A program made the translations under genes and the position numbers. From contig JAPFFF010000002.1 in the NCBI GenBank assembly GCA_039105265.1, forward strand, positions 4,588,001 through 4,652,000: a DNA stretch of 64,000 bases. Direction: 5' to 3'. This DNA is from Tritrichomonas musculus (lineage: Eukaryota > Parabasalia > Tritrichomonadida > Tritrichomonadidae). The notes under the pieces were generated by a model, which was not told where the DNA came from, did not search any database, and was given only the letters and a program-made list of their open reading frames with translations. Positions within the stretch are counted from its first letter, which is position 1. Each line of letters begins with the position of its first letter. Positions 17,301-25,150 of this stretch are shown in pieces.

Positions 17301-19958
17301 AACAGTTTCGAAATCGTAGGTGATGTAATATATGTTGGGTTTCCATTCGAGACCATAGGCTAAGCAATATTCGTACACCGGATTGCTGAGTATATGTGGA
17401 CAGTATGGTAGTGGTTCACGATTGGGTATGAATCGCTTTCGAAATACACCATCACAGTTCTTAACATGGTTCTCGAAACACCTCATGTTGTAATGACCGT
17501 AATGGGCATATGAGCCACACTTTGGACAGATATGGATGTTGGTCAGCTTCTCAGCATTCCTGATGTACATTATGTGGATGATTCGATTTTGGGTGTACAG
17601 CAATGCGGATTTCCTAAATGAGTTATCCTCATTGTATTTCCATTGGTCCTGAAGGTTATAGACTTTGAGATCCTCCAAGTACTCATAGATGTCCACATTC
17701 AAGTGATGCTTCTCAGCAGATGCCTTCATGGATTCAATTGATGTACCTGGATAGTTGTTCAGGAGGTCAATTGCATCTTGAGATGGCTTAGTAGAATACA
17801 CTATATTGTGATCCTCGCATAGGAGCTTCCTAGCTGCCTGTGTACGGTGCTTAGTTTTGCAACCAGATTCAGGGTCAACCAGATGGTCATCTAGACATGC
17901 AGCCAGAAATCGGTACCAACATAGATTGTCATCAGCGTTGTCCGTGATGATGAATTTGCTATTTTTGATCTCAGGAGGTAAATCCTTGATTGGACCACTA
18001 ACCTTGACCATTCGAGATACCGTGAATGAGACTGATCCTACCATAATCAACTTGGTTCCAGATGTTGAGGTCTCATATGAGTGCAGTACTGATTCAATAT
18101 AGTACTTCACGATATCAAGCGATTGCTCATCACGAACCACAATTGGGATAGCCGATTTATAGTTGTTCCAATTGATTTCCCTAGCTGCATATTCACATGA
18201 ATACCCAAGCATATTCTCCTCACTGGGGGACTGAAATACCCCTGAGAGTTGGAAATAGATTTTGAATGGTTTTACCTCACGCTTATAGACCTGTTGCAAA
18301 CCCTCATATATAGAGTTCAATGAGGATATCGAGTTGAAGTAGTATATGTATATTGGCTCATAGGTATCGATATCCTCGCGTTCCTTGGAATCACTATCAG
18401 CATATTTGGTATATGATTGCCAAGCCTCAACAGCCCTATCATAGCTATCAGGTTCATTCACCATGAGGAAATCGGTGTGTTTCGATTTGAACTCATGGCC
18501 GAACTCACTGAGGTAATCGAGTATTTCATTATTTTCAGGGTCCTTGGGGAGATCATCGATATTTTCGGGGGCCTTGGGGGAATCATTGATAATATGGACC
18601 AGTTTTGTAACCTTAGTCCTGTCTCGGGGTATATTATGTATTTCAGTTCTGTCGATATACTCGGGGAAATATTTGTTGAAATAGGAATATGCTTTGTTAT
18701 CATCAATATTAGCGTTACTACCGATAATATGATTCAGTTTTGTAACCTTAGTCCTGTCTCGGAGTATATCTTGTATTTCAGCTCTATCGAGATACTCGGG
18801 ATAATACTTGTTGAAATATGAATATGCTTTGTGTTCATCATCTAATTGCTGAATGAACTTAATCCAGGTATTCAATTGCTGGCGTTCATCAATGCGGTCC
18901 TCAATCTTGTAATCATCTCTATTGAATTTACTGAAGTAATCATTATCTGATGCTGCACGGCGTTCAGCCCTCAGCTGCTCGAAGAATGTATCAAAATCTG
19001 ATTCCTTGAGCTTACCAGTGCGATCAAAACCGGTGCGATGTACAAATAAATTATCATTTAGGAACTTCTTGAGTGGGCCCAGTTGAAGAATATACGTAGT
19101 GTTAGTAGGGATGTTACCACCGAACTCAGTGTTGATGATATCGATATATTTTTTGACGGTTTCTGGGTGGATTTCACCAAAATGCTTATTCGAGATCTTG
19201 AGATGCTTTTCACGCTCTTGTTCCTGTTTCTTCTTCAATCGATCGCGTTTCGACTTCTCAGCCAGTTTCTGTTCCCGCTTCTGGAGACGCTCCTGCTCAG
19301 CACGCTCCCATTCCAATTGCTTAGCACGTTCACGTTCAAGTCTGACCTCCTCAAGTGCATGCAGATTCTGTTCAGTTGCATCCTTCAGCAGCTTATCCTC
19401 TTGTTCATCATGCAATCGCTCGAAGAATGTATCAAAATCTGATTCCTTGAGTTTATAAGTGGTGTCGTAATCCGTGCGATATACAAATAAATTATCATTT
19501 AGGAACTTTATGAGACTGCTCTGCTGTGCGGCCTGTGGTATGTCGGTTGGGATTTTGCCATCGAACTCTGTGTTGGCGATCTTGATATAATCTTGGACAT
19601 CACTCGCGGTTAAATCCCTTTTATCAAAATGCGTCTTCTTAATCTTGCTATTCAGTAAGCGTTCAGCATGTTCTAACCCCAATTTCTCAAGACGCCTCTG
19701 CTCAGCACGTGTAAGCCTCAGTCGTCTGATGAATGTATCAAGATCTGATTCCTCGAGCTTATTGTCGGTATCAAAACCAGTGTGAGCTACAAATGAGTTC
19801 TCATTCAGGAACTTTATGAGACTGCTCAGCTGTCCAACATATGGGTTTCTGGTTGAGATACCCCCACCGAACTCCTCATTGATGATATCGATATAGTCTC
19901 TGACGGTGTCTGTGGGTAGAACCTTTTTATCGAAATTCCAACTAGTAATATTACTCAT
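14355..19958 (-). CDS. PolB: family B DNA polymerase, protein-primed Polinton type (1867 aa), element A
   Basis: Motifs in order: an N-terminal set of three repeats of about 65 residues (about 15-75, 118-185, 263-330; each contains a segment like SLIKFLNENSF), a Lys/Glu coiled coil, then a conserved region with NLCWYRFLAACL (about 681) and a Cys/His segment HICPKCGSYAHYGH (about 820). The exonuclease motifs are YDFETVE (883), FNSSRFDSNLF (984) and YNDNDVEMM (1140). An HNH/zinc segment starts at CHLCGEHF and ends at ACAECNRLRS (1259-1290). Polymerase motifs are DFNSLYPS (1385), MNGSYGYDG (1582) and EGDTDSAYF (1680). It should copy the linear element from a protein primer. One H1 unit is in frame near 14,536, and two other small A-only insertions lie between ExoII and ExoIII. 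Confidence 0.92.
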   Translation of the reverse strand: MSNITSWNFDKKVLPTDTVRDYIDIINEEFGGGISTRNPYVGQLSSLIKFLNENSFVAHTGFDTDNKLEESDLDTFIRRLRLTRAEQRRLEKLGLEHAERLLNSKIKKTHFDKRDLTASDVQDYIKIANTEFDGKIPTDIPQAAQQSSLIKFLNDNLFVYRTDYDTTYKLKESDFDTFFERLHDEQEDKLLKDATEQNLHALEEVRLERERAKQLEWERAEQERLQKREQKLAEKSKRDRLKKKQEQEREKHLKISNKHFGEIHPETVKKYIDIINTEFGGNIPTNTTYILQLGPLKKFLNDNLFVHRTGFDRTGKLKESDFDTFFEQLRAERRAASDNDYFSKFNRDDYKIEDRIDERQQLNTWIKFIQQLDDEHKAYSYFNKYYPEYLDRAEIQDILRDRTKVTKLNHIIGSNANIDDNKAYSYFNKYFPEYIDRTEIHNIPRDRTKVTKLVHIINDSPKAPENIDDLPKDPENNEILDYLSEFGHEFKSKHTDFLMVNEPDSYDRAVEAWQSYTKYADSDSKEREDIDTYEPIYIYYFNSISSLNSIYEGLQQVYKREVKPFKIYFQLSGVFQSPSEENMLGYSCEYAAREINWNNYKSAIPIVVRDEQSLDIVKYYIESVLHSYETSTSGTKLIMVGSVSFTVSRMVKVSGPIKDLPPEIKNSKFIITDNADDNLCWYRFLAACLDDHLVDPESGCKTKHRTQAARKLLCEDHNIVYSTKPSQDAIDLLNNYPGTSIESMKASAEKHHLNVDIYEYLEDLKVYNLQDQWKYNEDNSFRKSALLYTQNRIIHIMYIRNAEKLTNIHICPKCGSYAHYGHYNMRCFENHVKNCDGVFRKRFIPNREPLPYCPHILSNPVYEYCLAYGLEWKPNIYYITYDFETVEQPVNTSIGSSTTINSRLIPLSVSSCVKSQSGCTTRHFSLRDSSEFIIKWIEWLFEQSKQVYHDKVQYMKSFINQPVDNLKTIDRNLNVITVFGFNSSRFDSNLFKEYLNYSSAGTALWSVEPNSIIGTTSSLKQFILKSPKYDTKLRFIDAQSFVAGGTLRQFGVDFGQSMALDSNGIICGGVENSSKGVFPYEAINTENYNEVLSQAEPFEYEAFYSYLNQKNPLTPDAYKLYLEDAKNYETRWDYLLAYNDNDVEMMIKPIDNLIALNAQYNVDLISNLSLSKNASCIKYALAYKEFNPNAEYSIQNPINKFKPNLDWWRFKCENYYNQDVKYNLAHKDKPRNLDKCVCEEQFDKFMEMYNNPDTGKCHLCGEHFTWTNRPTLDRINNDIGHELSNCKLACAECNRLRSRDDPNITKLRIQLKKYCKMMHLPTLINDEQEYYSLRNNITGGLSNVMHRVNIKGHTKINRFRYNAVDHKVISYDTPHTMTHIVGVDFNSLYPSAFSSTKHDANPYHGGVMYMPGSMIERFEVYKDGTKNMNTYNSCMHIINSQKLRKHPKFLFKAEVMLKCPISKINYFINFPPVFRNFDITNDEATIGPYMHNYMTRNKLPSVDKTERKLTMSVDTMGTYQTFSNYYLWFLLDHGLVIEDIKSLTTYEAHRGFNPFVSEFMKRRQDIISGSEHGNEKFYKISMNGSYGYDGMNTEKFSKIKICSRDKTFQNIIYDNYVSGTKLSDDNYLLQMNPKSFKCTTCLQESFWTLDNAKFWYLTFIYDFMYKCLDVERFHFIEGDTDSAYFAVAGDDTKGSDQEFKYIIKNRAFYDENIYKFMPNPNINTIADEKKILGLCIEKYGENMIALAPKCYTIFNSGAITKALKLKGVSLKKNRITSDDYKDIIDNGGVKVGKNINLQMMRQLSAPPGMTMRNKIQSKISEMTMSKITVNKNALTGTHTKMIVLANQSCAPFIHGLTSEDYIICNSN
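14533..14563 (-). repeat. in-frame 30-bp palindromic unit H1 in PolB
   Basis: On the minus strand the unit reads ATGATGCGACAGCTCTCAGC with a CCCCTCCGGGG hairpin and encodes MMRQLSAPPG near the PolB C-terminus. The C copy of PolB passes directly from NINLQ to the following NTKIQSK segment without it. Confidence 0.8.
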
Positions 19959-20407
19959 TTACCCCATTGGTAAAAATACAAAAATAATCATCGCAACGCA
20001 GTTGATGACATACTATTTTTGAATTTTATTCGATTAAATAGCAAATCGGAATCATATATGTGTTAGCGCTAACTGGTATAGTTGTTGGATCATGAAGCAT
20101 GTCTCCGGGCTTCGGCTGCAGGCATGAGTTCGATCCACTGCCATACCGATTTTTCGTATTATTTCCGGTCCATATTTGTGATAGAGCCCAAGCGCACTAA
20201 ACACCTTGGGTAAGCTATTACTTGTGGATTATAGGGGTAATACGGGCATTTGCCGGCATTTGCAACCCCAACCAGCCTCATGGTGGATGCAGGTATTTTC
20301 ATTGAGGGATTGATGTGCAATCCCGGGCATGTATATTGGTTCCTCTAGAGAATGCATTACGCATCCATCATGGGGTCGGTTTTTGCAAAAATATTTTTGG
20401 AATTCGG
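19959..20407. other. 450-bp gene-free gap, insertion specific to element A
   Basis: In C the matching gap between PolB and the next gene is only 70 bp, so about 380 bp were added here. No frame of note is present. It holds the Pol III-box segment at 20,062-20,154 and then a series of short GC-rich inverted repeats (for example CCAAG..CTTGG at about 20,187-20,209 and GGGATTGATGTGCAATCCC at about 20,306-20,324). It ends near a T-run at 20,379. The PolB promoter-like ATTATTTTTG lies at its left edge, on the minus strand. Confidence 0.6.
20062..20154 (+). ncRNA. tRNA-like / SINE-head-like segment with Pol III A and B boxes
   Basis: TGGTATAGTTG (20,074-20,084) fits the A-box consensus TRGYNNARNNG and GTTCGATCC (20,128-20,136) fits the B-box GWTCRANNC. 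GGTATAG (from 20,075) can pair 6 of 7 with CCATACC (ending 20,147), and TTTTT at 20,150-20,154 would end Pol III transcription. An internal CATGTCT/AGGCATG stem is also present. The T-stem does not pair and no normal anticodon arm is seen, so this is not a standard tRNA. A tRNA-derived SINE head or a small structured RNA are the alternatives. Confidence 0.35.
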
Positions 20408-20962
20408 TTAGAAATCGGTTGTATCAATCTCATCTGGGTCTGGAGCTGTTTCCCTTGGGGGACCGTTTATAGGCATATGGGTGTTGATTAGTTTTTGGGT
20501 CATATACATGGAGATACTCAATTTCAGGTTATCGCGTATGAGTCTACGCAATAGGGATACACGTTTATGAGGTTCTGCGTTGGAGATCGCATCGATTACT
20601 GCCTGTGATGTGACATATTGGATCAATCGGTCGTGATCCCCAATATCCAGGAACTTGCTTCGATTGAATATATGGGTGCGATTTAAACGAGGTCGAGGAT
20701 GTTCAATAGATGGAGTCTCAGGAGGTGAGTCATTTGCATCCTGAGTGGTATCCTGAGTGGTGTCGATATGAGCTTCAGCCTTTGGGGTATCAGCAGATGG
20801 TTTGCGTTTATGGTTCATACGCTTAATCAAATGCTTGACATCTCGGCGCAAATCGGTGATGCCATCTACGATCTTTAGGAGTATCTCAGCATCAGTAGCC
20901 ATATCAGTAGCTGTACCAGGAGCCATATCTGTATCCATATCAATATCTGTACCAGTATCCAT
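20408..20962 (-). CDS. 184-aa conserved protein (helical C-terminal domain)
   Basis: The N-terminus is a simple Asp/Thr/Met/Ala repeat (MDTGTDIDMDTDMAPGTATD). A short helix (LLKIVDGITDLRRDVKHL) and a disordered linker follow, then the conserved domain FNRSKFLDIGDHDRLIQYV through SISMYMTQKLI. C (63,287) and B (42,631) share that domain (SSKFLNAHDRELVIQF in B). The upstream TTTATTTTTG motif is present. It always lies beside PolB, so a replication role, even as a terminal or DNA-binding protein, is worth considering, but nothing in the sequence shows it. Confidence 0.7.
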   Translation of the reverse strand: MDTGTDIDMDTDMAPGTATDMATDAEILLKIVDGITDLRRDVKHLIKRMNHKRKPSADTPKAEAHIDTTQDTTQDANDSPPETPSIEHPRPRLNRTHIFNRSKFLDIGDHDRLIQYVTSQAVIDAISNAEPHKRVSLLRRLIRDNLKLSISMYMTQKLINTHMPINGPPRETAPDPDEIDTTDF

Positions 20963-21017
20963 TTATGCAAAAATAAAATATTATTTTCGACTGTTCCAGG
21001 GATTTTGACGAATGTAC

Positions 21018-21785
21018 TTATGATTGCATTGTGGTTGTGAAATATTTGTTCACTGCTGTGTGAAAATCATTAAGGCATGACCTTTTGATGGTAATCCTGG
21101 TACCACCTACAGTGACATCATCCCCTTTGAACATAGCTTTGGCCATTCGCTTGATATCTTCATTCGGGGTCATTGCGATGGGTAGGTCATCAATAAATAT
21201 CCAGCGCTTCTTCTGATCTTTATATATCCTACTGACCTGCCTCCATGAATGCTTGTTGCGACGAACGAGATGGAGTACCACAGAATCCTTATCTTTGGGG
21301 AGTTCCTCAAGCCATATCATATATCGGTAACTATTTTGGTGATCCTTGGGTACAGCCCTTATAGTGAGGTCCTTGATTTTGTTATCCATCTGCTCGCGTT
21401 GCTTCTCGAACTGAGCATCCAAGAGTTTCATAATATGGAGAGAATATCTAGGGGATGCCCACATTGCAATATGATTGACCAGTAATCGGTGAACATACAT
21501 ACCCTTCAAATCATTAGGTAAACTGGGTCTATCTTCATGAATTCGGTCTGCGGGAATTCCCGTTGACCCCATTTCATCAAGTATTTCTTGAGCTGATTGA
21601 TTTCGAAACCAGTCATTGACACGCTTCTTGGAATTGCATGCAGCGAGAATCGATTGCATCTGGTACATATCATCCTTAATGGAATGTACCAAACGGAGCT
21701 TCTCATTATACTGGATGTATTCATACTCATCATCGATTGGTTCGACAACAGCTGCTATTGGTGTATTTGACCCAGTTGATTCCAT
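21018..21785 (-). CDS. KilA-N domain protein (255 aa), only in element A
   Basis: Residues about 50-130 fit the KilA-N DNA-binding domain of phages and large DNA viruses: KRVNDWFRNQSAQEILDEM, then MYVHRLLVNHIAMWASPRYS and IMKLLDAQF. The C-terminal part (VVLHLVRRNKHSWRQVSRI and following) is a separate alpha/beta region, as often follows KilA-N. The likely role is DNA binding or regulation. A hairpin of family H2 lies in frame at 21,545-21,569, encoding part of the segment between the two halves of the domain. Neither B nor C has this gene. The start is preceded by GATAAAAAATTG (read on the plus strand), shared with the next gene. Confidence 0.78.
   Translation of the reverse strand: MESTGSNTPIAAVVEPIDDEYEYIQYNEKLRLVHSIKDDMYQMQSILAACNSKKRVNDWFRNQSAQEILDEMGSTGIPADRIHEDRPSLPNDLKGMYVHRLLVNHIAMWASPRYSLHIMKLLDAQFEKQREQMDNKIKDLTIRAVPKDHQNSYRYMIWLEELPKDKDSVVLHLVRRNKHSWRQVSRIYKDQKKRWIFIDDLPIAMTPNEDIKRMAKAMFKGDDVTVGGTRITIKRSCLNDFHTAVNKYFTTTMQS
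21545..21569. repeat. hairpin repeat, family H2, core copy inside the KilA-N gene
   Basis: GGTCTGCGGGAATTCCCG followed by TTGACCCC has the same arms as copies at 4,547 and 14,320 and continues with ATTTCAT like them. It is in frame in the KilA-N gene. Confidence 0.7.
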
Positions 21786-21885
21786 TTGGAATTCGATAAA
21801 AAATTGAGTTGCATTGCGAACTAGCTAGTTATTACATCATATGAAGTTGAGTCCAAAAATATATAATGGGAATGCGATTGAGAAC

Positions 21886-22188
21886 TTACGCGTATTCATA
21901 TGAGAATGCGAGTATTTTCAATAGCATCTTGATACGCCCCAAATCGAGTTCCTTGCGATCATAGCTATCACCATCTATGATTTTGGTTCGAAGGGATTCC
22001 AAATCGGTTTCATAATTCGATATTGTATCGATGAGATCGTCCATGAAATCATCGTCGTTGTGGTAGTTGAATGCAAGGGATTTCCATTGGGGGTATTTCT
22101 TGAGGATGACGCGTTCGAGGTAATCGAGTTTGACACCATTAGCTTCGACAGTGGAGAGTTGTGGCATGGCAGTAGTTGTTGAATTCAT
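21886..22188 (-). CDS. 100-aa helical protein near the right end of element A
   Basis: Start placed at MNSTTTAMPQLSTVEANGV, because the upstream DNA (GATAAAAAATTG) matches that of the KilA-N gene and the alternative, longer frame runs into simple repeats. The protein is acidic and mainly helical (KLDYLERVILKKYPQWKSLA, DDFMDDLIDTISNYETDLES). No counterpart is visible in C or B. Function unknown. Supported by the shared promoter-like string and by intact reading through its length, but by nothing else. Confidence 0.5.
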   Translation of the reverse strand: MNSTTTAMPQLSTVEANGVKLDYLERVILKKYPQWKSLAFNYHNDDDFMDDLIDTISNYETDLESLRTKIIDGDSYDRKELDLGRIKMLLKILAFSYEYA

Positions 22189-22559
22189 TTCTAACTGGAT
22201 AAAAAATTGGATTGATTCGAGAATCGCGTTATTTTTGGAATTCATCTGGGTTGTCCCATCGGTCTGTGTCGCCATCGGAACGTTCCATAGGTGTTCCCAT
22301 CGGTCTGTTCCATAGGTGGTCCATAAGTGGTCCCATAAGTGGTCCATAGGTGTGCCATATGTGGGCTATTTTCGGAATTTGTATGGGCCCGAATATGGGC
22401 GTTTTATAAGCGTTTTGGGGAGGTATGCAGTATGTGGATTTTGAATATTGACCCGAATATGGGCCATTTTTGGAATTTATGGGGCCCAAATATGGGCCAT
22501 TTAAAGGCGTTTTTGGGTGGATTCTATCTGGTCCCGATTATTGATACACTATCACTACT
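22189..22559. repeat. right terminal region of element A
   Basis: Gene-free. Contains simple repeats (variants of GGTCCATAAGTGG at about 22,300-22,350) and two copies of a 60-bp unit with CGAATATGGGC and GGGCCC strings (about 22,375-22,520). The last 35 bp match the outer end of element C in part, which identifies the terminus. The opposite terminal repeat lies outside the window, so its length cannot be measured. Confidence 0.6.
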
Positions 22560-22560
22560 A

Positions 22561-23239
22561 AGGAATTGAGGACATTTTGAGACAAGGTTTAATCATTCCT
22601 TCACAAAAAGTTGATTATCATGCTTTCCCAATCGCTCCAGCAGCTAACGGAATCAAGTCAACATTGAATATCCCATTAATCAATGCAACTAATTTATCAA
22701 TCATGTTTCCAAAGCATCATAATGATTTAACTGTCTTTGAAAACCCAGTTTATCAAAACTGTTTCTTGAATATTGGTGGAAAGAACTTCCCAGACGAAAA
22801 CGTTTCAACTATTGGTGCACGATTCTTTGAAAATCAATTAACGGCTGGTGATTTAGATGCAATCACTCTTTCATGCACAAAGGAATTTGAGGACTCAATG
22901 ACAATGCCAAAGAATGACGCGAACGGTAAGAGATACAACAACACAATCAGTGATGCAACATCATTTGTTTTCAACATTCAAACAGAACGAGCGAGTGCAG
23001 GATATTGTTATGATGGACTTGATGGAGGTTTCGGAAACGTTCAGATACAAGTCAATGGAATGCCTATCTATACTGGAGATGATGACACATATTTCAATGT
23101 TGTTGAACCAAACGGAACAATTGTCAGACCTCCTCCCGTTCAACTTTGGATAACTAGAGATTCTTATTTCAAACTATCATTGGAAGGCTTGGAATATGTT
23201 GATGACGAATCACCACAAGGAAGCCAAGCAAATGAATAA
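22561..23239 (+). pseudogene. MCP: MCP gene remnant of B' (3' part), interrupted by element A
   Basis: Similar to the C-terminal third of the element B capsid protein, from GIEDILRQGLIIPSQKVDYH to LEYVDDESPQGSQANE. Homology begins within a few bases of element A's terminus, showing that A inserted in this gene; the first bases (AAGGAA) may be one side of the 6-bp target duplication Polintons make. The MCP copy of B is close but distinct, so B' is a separate element. No start of its own is expected. Confidence 0.8.
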
Positions 23240-23299
23240 AAATAATGATTTAATTTAATGATTAAGTTTATAAATTGATTTTTTATTTTTGTTTCATAA

Positions 23300-23908
23300 A
23301 TGACCGAACAAGCAGCTGAGTTTGTACAATTAAAAGACTTTGATGATTATGAAATATTATCTGTTTATCCTTTCACAATCAGACGAAAAGACAATCATCA
23401 TGAAGTTAGTGAATCATATGTAAATGGATATTTAAGAGTTCCATTAAATCGAAAATCTTATAAGAAACATATTCTAATTGGTAAACAATTCATTCCAAAT
23501 GATGACCCAGAACACAAAACACAAATCGACCATATAAATCATCAAAGAGATGATAATCATTTATCAAATCTTCGTTGGGTTTCTCAAGCTGAGAATCTAA
23601 GCAATAAATCATCGTTTAAGAAAGCTCAATATGAATTCGTTGATGATATACCTGATGATGCATTAATGATTGATTTTTATGAAACACGAACTGAGCGACA
23701 TGAATTTGAAGAACATAAATATTATTATTATCATGATGAATCAAATGAAGATATCTTTTATTCTAAACTTACAGATAATTTATACAAGATATTACACATT
23801 AATATAGCAAAATCAGGAGCTAAAAATATTTGTGCACGAACAACTAACAATAAATATATAACAATATCTATAAATCGATTCAAGTTTCAACATAATTTGA
23901 TTGAATAA
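23300..23908 (+). CDS. NUMOD4-HNH endonuclease, free-standing homing type (202 aa)
   Basis: N-terminal NUMOD4-like segment (LKDFDDYEILSVYPFTIRRK, about 12-31), then HILIGKQFIPNDDPEHKTQ and the HNH core with DHINHQRDDNHLSNLRWVS (about 76-94). This is the H-x-N-x(..)-N arrangement of HNH_3 homing enzymes. The C-terminal half, with TERHEFEEHKYYYYHD, is shared with the second copy at 37,270. These enzymes cut DNA lacking the gene and so spread. Here it lies between MCP and integrase, where B has only 120 bp. The promoter-like TTTATTTTTG is 9 bp before the ATG. Confidence 0.85.
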   Translation: MTEQAAEFVQLKDFDDYEILSVYPFTIRRKDNHHEVSESYVNGYLRVPLNRKSYKKHILIGKQFIPNDDPEHKTQIDHINHQRDDNHLSNLRWVSQAENLSNKSSFKKAQYEFVDDIPDDALMIDFYETRTERHEFEEHKYYYYHDESNEDIFYSKLTDNLYKILHINIAKSGAKNICARTTNNKYITISINRFKFQHNLIE

Positions 23909-23956
23909 ATGATTAAATAATCATCATTAAATAATATCTTTATTTTTGCGATTCAA

Positions 23957-24961
23957 ATGGAAGACTACAAAGAATCAATCAACTATCCTTTCAAATCTAA
24001 ATACAAGTACATCAAAGACACAAACATTAAAACTGAGCCCTATATACCTGACTTTCAATTGAAAACAGTAAAGAAACTATCAAAACCTGACTTCTCATTT
24101 GAACCGTATGCGTACGAAATCGATATAATGTTTGCATTAAACAAAGCTTATCTTGTTCTTATCAATGTAAACACCAAATACTTAATTGTTGAACCAATTG
24201 ATTACAAATCTGAGTTGTATGTAATCAAAGTAATTGATAAACTAGTCAATAAAAGAAATATCAGAATTGAAACAATTAAATGTGATGGTGAAAAGGCTTT
24301 TATATCAAATGCATTCAAAAGTTATTGCAACGGTGAAGAGCAAAGATATCAATTAGACAAACACACAATTAAATTCAAAGCACCAAACAAAATAAAGTTA
24401 ATCATTGATGATTCACCTTTCACGAATGCACATAAATGTGTCGATGCAGTAATCAGAACATTACGAAATGCTTTCGGTCAATCACAACAACGAATGACAA
24501 ACAAAGTATTGATGCAACAAATGGTTGAATGGTACAATAACACGCCTCATTCATCTCTTCGCTTATTGAATCCTTTATACACATCATTTGACGAAGAAAC
24601 TGATGAATACCTTGACAAACGACAATCAAAATACATTTATCTAACACCTCAACAGATGCAAGACGACCGCGACCTTGAATGGCAATACATAAGAGCGAAA
24701 TCAATGCAATTGAAAGAGATTCAACAAAAACAACGATTTAAAGGTCTTCTGTCATATAAACCCAAAAATATAATACTCATTCACACCGATTACGGAAAAA
24801 CAGAAAAGAAACATGAAAAGCGAAGAAGAGTGTTCAATGAACTTGCTGAATTCATTTGTTATGAATCAGGAAACGTTAAATGTAAACTATTAAATCCTTT
24901 GCGTCAGAGATATAGTAGACCGGCTCGACAGGGGATAAAAAAGGGGTATCAAAAGGGGTAA
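23957..24961 (+). pseudogene. INT: integrase gene remnant of B'
   Basis: Closely matches the element B integrase over most of its length, including VNTKYLIVEPI, IKCDGEKAF and VDAVIRTLRNAFG. The gene is a broken remnant. Upstream CTTTATTTTTGCGATTCAAA is the same promoter-like block as in front of the B integrase. It shows that B' had the integrase just to the right of MCP, as in B. Confidence 0.75.
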
Positions 24962-25150
24962 GGTTAAAATACATATTTTAAGTTGACGGTAGACACTTTT
25001 GAATTTACATCTTTGAACTTGTTTAGTAGTATATATCAGTCGGTTTCCGTCAGGCTAAAGCCCGCCGTCAACACGACTAATGAACAAAAATAACACAACT
25101 CAAAAAATCGAACTTTCAAAAATTTTTTATTTTTTTATCAGCAATTTATA

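Larger units (their letters stand above)
1..22559. mobile_element. Polinton/Maverick element A (left end outside window)
   Basis: Virus-like DNA transposon holding PolB, integrase, MCP, packaging ATPase and about 14 other genes in the same order as element C. The right end is set at 22,559: read inward it begins AGTAGTGATAGTGT, matching the outer end of C (AGTAGTGATGAGTGT) and followed in both by ACCAGATAGAA. The DNA just outside, from 22,560, is the MCP gene of another element, so A is inserted in that gene. By comparison with C about 1.5 kb (rest of the ATPase, the 161-aa-type gene, left terminal repeat) should lie left of the window. The visible part looks whole, with no obvious break, which suggests recent insertion or recent selection. 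Confidence 0.88.
22560..25024. mobile_element. Polinton remnant B' (AT-rich lineage), fragment
   Basis: AT-rich DNA carrying the 3' part of an MCP gene, an HNH endonuclease gene and part of an integrase gene, all nearest to element B. It is bounded on the left by the inserted element A and on the right by the presumed start of element B. It is clearly a broken remnant with several parts missing. As the host of element A's insertion it is older than A. The last 110 bp (about 24,910-25,024) match no gene here and hold GTTGACGG, found inverted at 25,065. Confidence 0.75.

Noticed and set aside
20062-20154. A normal functional tRNA gene
   Set aside because: A and B boxes and an acceptor-like stem are present, but the T-stem does not pair and no regular anticodon arm can be drawn; kept only as tRNA-like.
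22189-22347. N-terminal extension of the 100-aa protein (repeats such as DRWEHLW)
   Set aside because: It is a translation of the simple repeats at the element's end; the shared upstream string places the start at 22,188.
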